A DNA stretch of 33,327 nt from Streptosporangium minutum (GTDB taxonomy: Bacteria > Actinomycetota > Actinomycetes > Streptosporangiales > Streptosporangiaceae): positions 1 to 33,327 of the forward strand of contig NZ_NGFP01000084.1 in NCBI RefSeq assembly GCF_002149035.1, given 5' to 3'. Under the pieces are notes generated by a model. It worked only from the letters and a program-made list of their open reading frames with translations. It was not told the DNA's origin and made no database searches. Within the stretch, counting starts at the first letter, position 1. Each line of letters starts with the position of its first letter. Shown here piece by piece: positions 1-6,739 of this stretch. The position numbers and the translations under genes are program-made.

Positions 1-214
1 TCGCCGCCCCCGTCCCCAGCCCCCCACACATTCATTCCCGCAAAGTCCTCCGGCATCCTCGACGCACCGTCCGCCGTGAGGCGGGGAGTTCCTCGGTGAG
101 CCGGGCGAGGCGGCGGGCGCCGTACGGGGCCGGTGGACACCGCTTCCGGGACCGGCGGGCCGGACGGCCACCCCCGGTGAAGCGATCGATCCCCCATTCA
201 ATATCGTCCGATGC

Positions 215-1615
215 ATGAGCACTCACTATGACGTGGTTGTCCTCGGCGCGGGTCCGGGCGGATACGTGGCCGCCATCCGAGCGGCCCAGCTGGGACTCAG
301 CGTGGCGGTCGTCGAGGAACGTTACTGGGGCGGTGTCTGCCTCAACGTGGGATGCATCCCCTCCAAGGCGCTGCTGCGCAACGCGGAGCTGGCGCACATC
401 TTCACGCAGGAGGCCAAGACGTACGGCATCCGGGTCGAGGGCCAGGTCACCTTCGACTACGGCGAGGCCTTCAAGCGCAGCCGCAAGGTCGCCGACGGGC
501 GCGTCAAGGGCGTGCACTACCTGATGAAGAAGAACGGCATCACCGAATACGACGGCCGCGGCACCTTCGTCGACGCCAACACGCTTCAGGTGGCCGGCAG
601 GGACGGCGGCGCGGAGACGGTGACGTTCGACCACTGCATCATCGCGACGGGCGCGACCACGAAGCTGCTGCCGGGGACCTCGGTGACGGAGCGGGTCGTG
701 ACGTACGAGGAGCAGATCCTGAGCGACAAGCTCCCCGAGAGCATCGTCATCGCGGGGGCGGGCGCGATCGGCGTCGAGTTCGCCTACGTGTTGCACAACT
801 ACGGCGTCAAGGTGACGATCGTGGAGTTCCTCGACCGCGTCGTCCCCCTGGAGGACGAGGAGGTCTCGGCGGAGCTCGCGCGGCGCTACAAGCGGCTCGG
901 CATCGAGGTGCTGACCTCGACCCGGGTGGAGTCCGTCGACGACTCCGGCGAGAAGGTGCGGGTGACGGTCTCGCGCGAGGGGCGGCAGCAGGTCATCGAG
1001 GCCGACAAGGTGATGCAGGCGATCGGCTTCCAGCCCCGCGTGGAGGGCTACGGGCTGGAGCGCACCGGGGTCGCCCTGACCGAGCGCGGCGCCATCGACA
1101 TCGACGGCCGGGGCCGTACGAGCGTGCCGCACATCTTCGCCATCGGCGACGTGACCGCCAAGCTGATGCTCGCCCACGCCGCCGAGTCCATGGGGATCAT
1201 CGCGGCGGAGACCATCGCCGACGAGGAGACGATGGAGCTGGACTACGTGATGATCCCGCGGGCGACGTACTGCCAGCCCCAGATCGCCAGCTTCGGCTTC
1301 ACCGAGGCGCAGGCCCGTGAGCTCGGCTATGACGTGAAGGTGGCCAAGTTCCCGTTCACCGCCAACGGCAAGGCCCACGGCCTGGGCGACGTCACCGGGT
1401 TCGTCAAGATCCTCAGCGACGGCGAGCACGGGGAGCTGATCGGCGCTCATCTGATCGGCCCGGAGGTCACCGAGCTGCTGCCCGAGCTGACGCTGGCCCA
1501 GCAGTGGGATCTGACGGTCCACGAGGTGGCGCGTAACGTGCACGCCCACCCCACGCTCGGGGAGGCGGTCAAGGAGGCGGTTCACGGCCTGGCCGGGCAC
1601 ATGATCAACATGTGA
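215..1615 (+). CDS. lpdA: Dihydrolipoyl dehydrogenase (E3 of 2-oxoacid dehydrogenase complexes)
   Basis: This FAD-dependent disulfide oxidoreductase reoxidises the dihydrolipoyl groups of pyruvate and 2-oxoglutarate dehydrogenase complexes and passes electrons to NAD+ in the cytoplasm. The 466 residues match the family length. Visible motifs are the FAD-binding GAGPGG (11-16), the redox-active disulfide [13 protein letters not shown] (Cys42 and Cys47), a second Rossmann motif AGAGAIG near 180, and the C-terminal catalytic dyad in HAHPTLGE (His445, Glu450). No Shine-Dalgarno precedes ATG 215. A TATCGT hexamer at 202-207 ends 7 nt before it, so the mRNA may be leaderless. An out-of-frame ATG lies at 211. 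The E1 and E2 genes are not in the window. A Nudix gene follows after 17 nt and is probably cotranscribed. Confidence 0.96.
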   Translation: MSTHYDVVVLGAGPGGYVAAIRAAQLGLSVAVVEERYWGGVCLNVGCIPSKALLRNAELAHIFTQEAKTYGIRVEGQVTFDYGEAFKRSRKVADGRVKGVHYLMKKNGITEYDGRGTFVDANTLQVAGRDGGAETVTFDHCIIATGATTKLLPGTSVTERVVTYEEQILSDKLPESIVIAGAGAIGVEFAYVLHNYGVKVTIVEFLDRVVPLEDEEVSAELARRYKRLGIEVLTSTRVESVDDSGEKVRVTVSREGRQQVIEADKVMQAIGFQPRVEGYGLERTGVALTERGAIDIDGRGRTSVPHIFAIGDVTAKLMLAHAAESMGIIAAETIADEETMELDYVMIPRATYCQPQIASFGFTEAQARELGYDVKVAKFPFTANGKAHGLGDVTGFVKILSDGEHGELIGAHLIGPEVTELLPELTLAQQWDLTVHEVARNVHAHPTLGEAVKEAVHGLAGHMINM

Positions 1616-1632
1616 GACCGGAGGAGGGTGTC

Positions 1633-2034
1633 ATGGCGGACCCGATCGACAAGGTGGCGTGGATCCGGATCGAGGGCGGCAGGATCCTGGGGGCCCGCTC
1701 GCGTGGCAAGGACGTCTGCTATCTCCCCGGCGGCAAGCGTGAGGCCGGGGAGACGGATCTCGACACGCTCGTCCGCGAGATCGGCGAGGAGCTGTCCGTG
1801 GCGATCGTCCGGGAGAGCGGTCGCTTCGCGGGGGTCTTCGAGGCCCGGGCGCATGGTCACGGTGAGGGCCTGACCGTGCGGATGTCCTGCTACGAGGCCG
1901 ACTACCGGGGTGATCTGGCCCCCAGCGGCGAGGTCGAGGAGGTCGTGTGGCTCGCCTACGGTGACCGTCATCGCGTGTCGCCGGTCGTCCGGCTGATCTT
2001 CGACGCCCTGCGGGCCGAGGGCCGGTTGGCCTGA
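1633..2034 (+). CDS. Nudix hydrolase, small, substrate unknown
   Basis: This 133-residue Nudix-fold protein should cleave a nucleoside diphosphate linked to another moiety, using divalent metal. The Nudix box is GGKREAGE followed seven residues later by REIGEELS. It fits GX5EX7REUXEEXGU except that the usual Gly after EEX is Ser. The start at 1633 (MADPIDK) is chosen because GGAGGAGG lies about 6-8 nt upstream. An in-frame ATG at 1612 would overlap lpdA and has no better site. The gene sits 17 nt behind lpdA. Substrate cannot be read from sequence; small stand-alone enzymes of this type include nucleotide-pool sanitisers. Confidence 0.85.
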   Translation: MADPIDKVAWIRIEGGRILGARSRGKDVCYLPGGKREAGETDLDTLVREIGEELSVAIVRESGRFAGVFEARAHGHGEGLTVRMSCYEADYRGDLAPSGEVEEVVWLAYGDRHRVSPVVRLIFDALRAEGRLA

Positions 2035-2117
2035 GCGGGGCCGGCCGGAAGTGGGAGGGGAACGGTATTCGATCCGTGGCGTTATTCCATTTTAAGGGAA
2101 TTTTGTGATGTAAAAAA

Positions 2118-2142
2118 GTTATATCAACCTTTATAGGTGTAT
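2118..2142 (+). promoter_or_regulatory. Possible SigB/SigF-type promoter of the rsbQ-rsbP pair
   Basis: The roughly 100 bp from 2063 to 2165 is markedly AT-rich in a G+C-rich window. Within it GTTA (2118-2121) is followed 15 nt later by GTGTAT (2137-2142). This resembles the GTTT-N14-16-GGGTAT promoters read by SigB/SigF-family factors. An inverted repeat ATTCC-N8-GGAAT lies at 2084-2101. A second candidate is the -10-like TAAAGT (2169-2174), which ends 6 nt before the rsbQ ATG and would give a leaderless mRNA. Both assignments are pattern matches only. Confidence 0.35.
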
Positions 2143-2180
2143 TTGTTCTTCTTTGTCCATGTGATGGCTAAAGTCGGCCA

Positions 2181-2972
2181 ATGGACATCGTGGCCCGTAA
2201 CAACGTCAAGGTCTCCGGCCGGAGTGGCGGCAGACCCATGATCTTCTCCCACGGATTCGGCTGCGATCAGAGCATGTGGCGATATGTGGCACCCGCCTTC
2301 GAGGACGAGTACGAGACCGTCCTGTTCGACTACGTCGGAGCCGGGCGCTCGGAGCTGTCCGCCTACTCCGCCGAGCGTTACGCGTCGCTCGACGGCTACG
2401 CCCAGGACGTCCTCGACGTCTGCGAGGAGCTGGACCTCACCGGAGCCGTCTTCGTCGGGCATTCGGTCAGTGCGATGGTCGGCGTGCTCGCGGCCATCCG
2501 CGAGCCCCGCCGGCTGAGCACGCTGATCCTGGTGGCGCCCTCGCCCCGCTACATCGACGACGGCGACTACGTCGGCGGGTTCAGCGGCGCCGACATCGAG
2601 GAGCTCGTCGACTCGCTCGACAGCAACTATCTGGGATGGTCGAGCCAGATGGCGCCGGTGGTCATGGGCAATCCGGACCGTCCGGAGCTGGGGGAGGAAC
2701 TGACCAACAGCTTCTGCCGTACCGACCCGGAGATCGCCAAACAGTTCGCCAGGACGACGTTCCTGTCCGACAACCGGGACGACCTCGGGAAGGTCACCGT
2801 GCCCACGCTGATCCTGCAGTGCTCGCACGACGCGCTCGCTCCGCCGCAGGTGGGGCACTATGTCCACCAGGCGATCCCGGGCAGTGAGCTGACGCTGATG
2901 CGGGCCACCGGCCACTGTCCCAACCTGAGCGCCCCCGAGGAGACCATTGCCGCGATCAAGGCGTTCCTGTAG
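2181..2972 (+). CDS. rsbQ: RsbQ-like alpha/beta hydrolase, energy-stress regulator
   Basis: The protein resembles Bacillus subtilis RsbQ along its whole length, including NNVKVSG, HGFGCDQSMW, FDYVGAGRSEL, LDGYAQDVLDVCEELDL, FVGHSVSAM and the GHCP motif near the end. RsbQ is an alpha/beta hydrolase needed for the phosphatase RsbP to activate the general stress response when energy is low. The catalytic triad is visible as Ser95 (GHSVS), Asp217 (SHDA) and His245 (GHCP). Length is 263 residues, close to the 269 of RsbQ. No signal peptide is seen. The RsbP-like gene starts 11 nt downstream, reproducing the known gene pair. The small-molecule ligand of RsbQ proteins is not evident from sequence. 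Confidence 0.9.
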   Translation: MDIVARNNVKVSGRSGGRPMIFSHGFGCDQSMWRYVAPAFEDEYETVLFDYVGAGRSELSAYSAERYASLDGYAQDVLDVCEELDLTGAVFVGHSVSAMVGVLAAIREPRRLSTLILVAPSPRYIDDGDYVGGFSGADIEELVDSLDSNYLGWSSQMAPVVMGNPDRPELGEELTNSFCRTDPEIAKQFARTTFLSDNRDDLGKVTVPTLILQCSHDALAPPQVGHYVHQAIPGSELTLMRATGHCPNLSAPEETIAAIKAFL

Positions 2973-2983
2973 GCGGGCGCCCC

Positions 2984-4159
2984 ATGGCCGCCCGTGACGA
3001 CGCGCGGGTGACCGGCGAAGCCCCGGAGACCCTGGAAGACCTGTACGAGGACGCCCCGTGCGGCTATCTCTCCACGCGGGGCGACGGCATGATCATCAGA
3101 GTCAACCGTACGATGCTCACCCTGACGGGATATCGCCGGCAGGACCTGGTCGGACGGGTCCGGATCCACGACCTGCTGGCGGTCGGCGACCGCATCCTCT
3201 ACGAGACGCATTTCGCCCCGCTGCTGGCGTTGCAGGCCGGAGTCAAGGAGATCGCGGTCGACCTGAGGTGCGCGGACGGAAACAGGGTCCCGGTGCTGCT
3301 CAACGCGGTGATGAAGGAGCAGACCCCCACCCGGCCGGAGGAGATCTGGATCGGCGTCGTCGCCGCCGGCGACCGCAGGGGCTACGAACGCGAGCTTCTG
3401 CAGGCGCGGCACCGGGCGGAGGAGTCCCAGAGGCGGGCGGTCGAGCTCGCCCGGACCCTGCAGGAGAGCTTCATCCCGCCGGAGCTGCCCCGCATTCCCG
3501 GCATGGACGTCGCCGGGATGTACCGGCCGGCCGGACGGGGGGACGAGGTCGGCGGCGACTTCTACGACATGCACGAGGTCGTGGACGGCTGGGCCCTCGC
3601 CCTCGGCGACGTGTGCGGCAAGGGCGTGCAGGCGGCCGTCGTCACCAGCCTCGCCCGGTACACCATCCGAGCCGCTCCCCTCCGGGACAGCAGGCCTTCG
3701 GCGATCCTCGCCACCCTCAACGAGGTGCTGTTGAAGGAACGGACGGACCGGTTCCTGACGGCCGTCTACGCGCAGGTCCACCAGGACGCCCGGGACCGGT
3801 TCCGGCTCACCCTGTCCCTGGGCGGCCACCCGCCCGCCGTCCACCTCTCCGGGGAGGGGCTCATCAGCATGATCGGCCACCCCGGAACCGTGCTGGGCGT
3901 TCTGGACTCCGTGGAACTTCACGACGTCACCGTCGATCTCGCCCGGGGGGACGTCGTCGTCTTCTACACCGACGGGGTCGTCGAGGGGCGAGGCCCGACG
4001 GGGTTCTTCGGGGAGGAGAGGATGGGACGGGCGCTCAGCGACGCGCGGGACGCGGACGCGGCGGGCATCGCCGGGCGCCTGGTGGACGAGGTGGTGGCAT
4101 TCCAGTCCGGCATGCCCAGCGACGACATCGCCGTAGTGGTGCTCAAGATTCCGGAGTGA
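2984..4159 (+). CDS. rsbP: RsbP-like PAS-PP2C (SpoIIE-type) serine phosphatase
   Basis: This 391-residue protein should dephosphorylate an anti-sigma-factor antagonist (RsbV type) and so release a stress sigma factor. It has an N-terminal PAS domain (about 15-130), a helical, probably coiled-coil linker (about 133-165, ending in [15 protein letters not shown]) and a SpoIIE-type PP2C domain (about 170-390). PP2C metal and active-site motifs are GGDFYD (190-195), GDVCGKG (208-214), YTDGVVE (328-334) and SDDIAVV (379-385). No membrane segment is seen. It follows the RsbQ-like gene by 11 nt, the partner arrangement known from Bacillus. No RsbV, RsbW or sigma factor gene is in the window, so the downstream partner must be encoded elsewhere. 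Confidence 0.9.
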   Translation: MAARDDARVTGEAPETLEDLYEDAPCGYLSTRGDGMIIRVNRTMLTLTGYRRQDLVGRVRIHDLLAVGDRILYETHFAPLLALQAGVKEIAVDLRCADGNRVPVLLNAVMKEQTPTRPEEIWIGVVAAGDRRGYERELLQARHRAEESQRRAVELARTLQESFIPPELPRIPGMDVAGMYRPAGRGDEVGGDFYDMHEVVDGWALALGDVCGKGVQAAVVTSLARYTIRAAPLRDSRPSAILATLNEVLLKERTDRFLTAVYAQVHQDARDRFRLTLSLGGHPPAVHLSGEGLISMIGHPGTVLGVLDSVELHDVTVDLARGDVVVFYTDGVVEGRGPTGFFGEERMGRALSDARDADAAGIAGRLVDEVVAFQSGMPSDDIAVVVLKIPE

Positions 4160-4201
4160 GCGGCGCGGCCCCCGCTACCACCGCGGCCCGGTCCGCGCGC
4201 G

Positions 4202-4231
4202 GGGAGAGTGGCGACCGGTCGCGCGTCTCCC
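4202..4231. terminator. Strong hairpin between convergent genes, likely bidirectional terminator
   Basis: The outer stem GGGAGA (4202-4207) pairs with TCTCCC (4226-4231). Inside it the self-complementary GCGACCGGTCGC (4211-4222) forms a second stem, separated by 3-nt mismatched bulges. It lies exactly between the rsbP stop and the stop of the leftward gene at 4233. There is no long T tract. Confidence 0.55.
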
Positions 4232-4232
4232 T

Positions 4233-4568
4233 TCAGGAACTCCTGTCGCGTCTGGCCGGAGTCCGCTGGTCCGCCTCGTCGGCGAGCTGGTCCTCCACGA
4301 TCGCGCACCAGCGGTGCCACCGCGCCAGGTCGAGGTGCTCGTCCACGTCGCCCACACCTGCTCTGGCCATGATCTCGTGATTGTCGGCCGCTGCCTCGTG
4401 TGCGTTGACCAGCGCGTGGTGGCCGTGGTTGGCGAGCGCCTCACTGACGGCCAGATTCACGGCGATCTCTCCCATCGTCCTGGGGCGGTCCGGAGATCCG
4501 CCCCCCAAGCTGTTTCCGCGGAAGTCGTGGCTCTGCGCGTCGTCACTCATAGGTGCTTGAGTGCCCAC
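4233..4568 (-). CDS. Small protein of unknown function, His/Ala-rich
   Basis: I do not recognise this 111-residue protein. The middle is a helical, His- and Ala-rich stretch ([19 protein letters not shown]) followed by a helix containing [17 protein letters not shown]. No membrane segment or signal peptide is seen. Codon use has strong G/C third positions on this strand, supporting a real gene. It is convergent with rsbP, with the hairpin at 4202-4231 between them, and divergent from nudK. The start could be GTG 4568, or ATG 4550 (MSDDAQSH). GGGGA lies only 3 nt before the GTG, and the ATG has no well-spaced ribosome site. Confidence 0.5.
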   Translation of the reverse strand: MGTQAPMSDDAQSHDFRGNSLGGGSPDRPRTMGEIAVNLAVSEALANHGHHALVNAHEAAADNHEIMARAGVGDVDEHLDLARWHRWCAIVEDQLADEADQRTPARRDRSS

Positions 4569-4573
4569 CTATC

Positions 4574-4589
4574 CCCAGATCTATCTGGG
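4574..4589. promoter_or_regulatory. Perfect inverted repeat in a divergent intergenic region
   Basis: CCCAGAT (4574-4580) and ATCTGGG (4583-4589) form a perfect 7-bp inverted repeat with a 2-nt centre. It lies just upstream of the leftward small gene (start 4568 or 4550) and about 100 bp upstream of nudK. It is a candidate operator for either gene; no family is assigned. Confidence 0.3.
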
Positions 4590-4691
4590 TCCTCCGATCG
4601 GATGCGGACATCCGGCCGGACCGGAGACCACCACCCCGCCGCCTGCGAGGACGGGCGTCGCCTCCTCGCGCGCTGGTGCAGACTGAGGGGC

Positions 4692-5411
4692 ATGAACACA
4701 CCTGCCGGACCGGATGGCGCGAAGACGGGGACTCCCGTGCCGGACGAGGTGCCAGGAGTCGACGTTCCCGACCGGCGCGGCCGTACCGGCCTCGACCGGG
4801 CCGGGCGCGACCTGGACGGCAACCCCCGGGTCCGGGTGCGGGAGGTGGAGCTGCTCTCGTCGAGCTGGTACGTCCTGCGCAGGACGACCTTCGACTACCT
4901 GCGCACGGACGGGAGCTGGTCCACCCAGGAGCGCGAGACCTACGACCGGGGCAACGGCGCGACGGTGCTCCTCTACGACGCCGAGCGGGCGACCGTCCTG
5001 CTGACCAGGCAGTTCCGTTACCCGGTCTACGTGAACGGCCACCCCGACGGGCTGCTGCTCGAAACCGCCGCCGGCCTGCTCGACGACGACGATCCGGAGA
5101 CCGCGATCCGGCGGGAGGCCGCCGAGGAGACGGGCTACGACATCGGCGAGGTCCGGCACGTCTTCGACGTCTACATGAGCCCCGGCTCGGTCACCGAGCG
5201 CCTCCACTTCTTCGCCGCGCCGTACACCGCGGACCGGCGGACCTCCGAGGGGGGCGGGCTGGCCGACGACGGTGAGGACATCGAGGTGGTGGAGCTGCCC
5301 TTCGCCAAGGCCCTCGCCATGATCGGCTCGGGGGAGATCGCCGACGCGAAGACCGTCATGCTGCTGCAGTGGGCGGCGCTGTCCGGTCCGTTCGCCGGCC
5401 GGGACAGGTGA
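4692..5411 (+). CDS. nudK: NudK-like GDP-mannose hydrolase (Nudix)
   Basis: Residues from about 48 onward follow Escherichia coli NudK, which hydrolyses GDP-mannose to GMP and mannose 1-phosphate. Shared blocks are [13 protein letters not shown] (84-96), [11 protein letters not shown], the Nudix box from GLLDDDDPE (128) to REAAEETGY (141-149), the [10 protein letters not shown] loop (160-169), [11 protein letters not shown] and [13 protein letters not shown]. The first Glu of the box (G-x5-E) is Asp134. Length is 239 residues versus about 191 for NudK, because of a Pro/Arg/Asp-rich N-terminal extension with no better internal start. GAGGGG lies only 1 nt before ATG 4692, so the start is not secure. 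The broken GNAT frame overlaps its 3' end on the other strand. Confidence 0.85.
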   Translation: MNTPAGPDGAKTGTPVPDEVPGVDVPDRRGRTGLDRAGRDLDGNPRVRVREVELLSSSWYVLRRTTFDYLRTDGSWSTQERETYDRGNGATVLLYDAERATVLLTRQFRYPVYVNGHPDGLLLETAAGLLDDDDPETAIRREAAEETGYDIGEVRHVFDVYMSPGSVTERLHFFAAPYTADRRTSEGGGLADDGEDIEVVELPFAKALAMIGSGEIADAKTVMLLQWAALSGPFAGRDR

Positions 5412-5571
5412 CGGGGCCGGGGCCGGCGATCGGGATCTCGTGGAAGCCGAGGCGGTTGTAGAAGGCCCGGGCCGGGGTGTCGACGGTGACCATGCCGAGA
5501 TGTACGGCCGGCACCCCCCTGTCGCGCAGCGCGGCGCGGTCGTCGGGGCGGTACGGCCGGACAGTGGTCAT
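5356..5571 (-). pseudogene. Internally deleted GNAT acetyltransferase remnant
   Basis: The 71-residue frame joins a typical GNAT N-terminus (MTTVRPYRPDDRAALRD) directly to a typical GNAT C-terminal segment (RGVPAVHLGM, then TPARAFYNRLGFHEI). The central part of the fold, including the acetyl-CoA binding R/Q-x-x-G-x-G/A loop, is missing. Intact relatives are roughly twice this size or more. The join falls where both flanks would encode similar residues (RAAL.. and AALRERG..), which fits a deletion between short direct repeats, and the frame is kept. Its promoter looks intact and carries a LacI-family type operator. Its 3' end overlaps nudK by 56 bp on the opposite strand. It is very unlikely to be an active enzyme. 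Confidence 0.7.
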
Positions 5572-5578
5572 GCGGGCG

Positions 5579-5607
5579 ATGATGCCCTTGTGGGAGCGCT
5601 CTCACAA
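5579..5607 (-). promoter_or_regulatory. Leaderless promoter of the GNAT remnant
   Basis: Read leftward, TTGTGA (5607-5602) and CATCAT (5584-5579) are spaced by 17 nt and match -35 and -10 consensus at 4 of 6 positions each. The -10 ends 7 nt before ATG 5571, so the transcript would be leaderless. The CebR-like operator overlaps the -35 and the spacer. Confidence 0.55.
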
Positions 5608-5608
5608 G
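5587..5608. promoter_or_regulatory. CebR/CelR-like (LacI family) operator
   Basis: A 22-bp palindrome with a single mismatched pair has the core TGGGAGCGCTCTCA at 5591-5604. This differs by one base from TGGGAGCGCTCCCA, the established box bound by Streptomyces CebR and Thermobifida CelR, which repress cellobiose/cellulose genes. It overlaps the -35 and spacer of the leftward promoter. No sugar gene is adjacent; the controlled frame is the GNAT remnant. Confidence 0.7.
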
Positions 5609-5683
5609 ATCTGTGGCAGGTGGGCGTCTCCGGCGCGGTATCCGCCTTCCCGCGCCTGCCGCCGGGGCAATACCCTGCACCGC

Positions 5684-6175
5684 ATGATTGAGGTGGAACT
5701 GAGGGGCTGGCGACCCGACGACGCGCCGGTCCTGATCCGGGCGTTCAGCTCGCCGGACATGGCGCAGCAGGCGGCACGGCCGATCGACACCCCTCAGGCG
5801 GCACTGGAGTGGATGGGGACGTGGGGCTTCCGGGACGACGCCCAGGCGTTCGCCGTGGTGCTGGACGGTCAGGTCGTGGGGAACGTCGCGGTGAGCAACA
5901 TCGACGCGCACGCCAACGGCTGGGTGTCCTACTGGACGTCACCGCAGGCCAGAGGGCGTGGGGTGGCCGTGGCCGCAGCTCGGAAGCTGGCGGAATGGGC
6001 GTTCCGGGAGCGGGGGCTGTTCCGGCTTGAGCTGGGGCACCGGCTCAACAACCCGGCCTCCTGCGCGGTGGCCACCAGAGCGGGCTTCCTGACCGAGGGG
6101 ATCGAACGGGCCAAGCTGAGCTACGAGGGCGTGCGATACGACGTGGAACGGCACGCCCGCCTGGCCACCGACTGA
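5684..6175 (+). CDS. GNAT family N-acetyltransferase (RimJ/RimL-like)
   Basis: This 163-residue protein should transfer an acetyl group from acetyl-CoA to an amine, probably a protein N-terminus or a small molecule. It has the RimJ/RimL-type arrangement: an N-terminal LRGWRPDDAPVL, a central AFAVVLDGQVVGNVAVSNID strand pair, the acetyl-CoA loop ARGRGVAVAAARKLAEWAF, and the C-terminal LGHRLNNPASCAVATRAGF. ATG 5684 has no Shine-Dalgarno. TACCCT (5671-5676) ends 7 nt before it, so a leaderless mRNA is likely. The gene is complete, unlike the unrelated-looking GNAT remnant just upstream on the other strand. Substrate is unknown. Confidence 0.85.
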   Translation: MIEVELRGWRPDDAPVLIRAFSSPDMAQQAARPIDTPQAALEWMGTWGFRDDAQAFAVVLDGQVVGNVAVSNIDAHANGWVSYWTSPQARGRGVAVAAARKLAEWAFRERGLFRLELGHRLNNPASCAVATRAGFLTEGIERAKLSYEGVRYDVERHARLATD

Positions 6176-6212
6176 CCCGCCGTACGGGCGGAGATGGGGA
6201 GACGCGGTCCCC

Positions 6213-6380
6213 CGGAGCGCCGGGAAGCGGCGGTCTGCGATGTCTGAGCCCGGGTCGCCGGGAAGCGGCGGGACGCGGTGTCTGAGTCCGGGGTTCGGAA
6301 GCGACGGGGCGCGGTGTTCTGAGCTTCGAGGTTCGGAAGCGGCGGAGCGCAGTGCCTGAGCCCGAGGCCCGGCAGCGGTG
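6213..6380. repeat. Degenerate tandem repeat, about 5 copies of 36-38 bp
   Basis: A core close to CGGAAGCGGCGG recurs, with GAAGCGG-like cores at 6224, 6262, 6298, 6336 and 6372, so the period alternates 38 and 36 bp. Most units continue with GCGGTGTCTGAG-like sequence. The array fills almost the whole gap between the convergent GNAT and DUF742 genes and runs up to the cvnC stop. No open frame or terminator was recognised within it. Confidence 0.7.
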
Positions 6381-6382
6381 GG

Positions 6383-6739
6383 CTACAGCGCCTTGAGTCC
6401 GGCGAGCACGTCGCGCAGCACGCTCTCCCGGGGGAGCGCGACGTCGTTCACCGGGAGCCGGACGGTGATCAGGCCGGACTCGCGCAGGTCGCCGAGGAGC
6501 ACCCGGATCACTCCGATCGGCATGCCGGTCTCCGAGGCCATCTCGGCGACCGAGACCGGCAGGCGGCAGGCCTTCATGATCTGAGCGTGTTCGGGCGGCA
6601 GGTCCTGCGGCGGGGTCCTGATCGCCACCACGATGGCGATCAGGTCGAACCGGGCCCCGGCGGCCCGGGTCCGGCCGCGGGTGAGCGTGTACGGGCGGAC
6701 GATGGGCCCGGCGTCCTGGTCAAGCCAGCGTTCCGTCAT
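6383..6739 (-). CDS. cvnC: DUF742 conservon protein (CvnC-like)
   Basis: The 118-residue protein matches the DUF742 family: an N-terminal GPIVRPYTLTRGRT segment, then a winged-helix-like part with DLIAIVV, LPPEHAQIMKACRLPVSVAE and VIRVLLGDLRESGLITVR. In actinomycete conservons this protein works with a histidine-kinase-like protein, a Roadblock/LC7 protein and a small GTPase in a membrane-associated signalling complex. The start at 6739 (MTERWL) forms an ATGA overlap with the cvnA stop, so translation is probably coupled. No Roadblock gene lies between cvnA and this gene and no GTPase gene follows; the next sequence is the tandem repeat. Confidence 0.85.
   Translation of the reverse strand: MTERWLDQDAGPIVRPYTLTRGRTRAAGARFDLIAIVVAIRTPPQDLPPEHAQIMKACRLPVSVAEMASETGMPIGVIRVLLGDLRESGLITVRLPVNDVALPRESVLRDVLAGLKAL

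Noticed and set aside
1-214. Gene upstream of lpdA
   Set aside because: No frame with gene-like translation; it appears to be only the lpdA upstream region.
32-1600. 522-codon leftward open frame opposite lpdA
   Set aside because: It is antisense to a clear lpdA; the translation is Asp/Arg/Leu/Gly/His-rich with no domain, as expected in G+C-rich DNA.
4314-4691. Upstream in-frame extension of nudK
   Set aside because: It runs antisense through the small gene at 4233-4568 and is not NudK-like; ATG 4692 is preferred.
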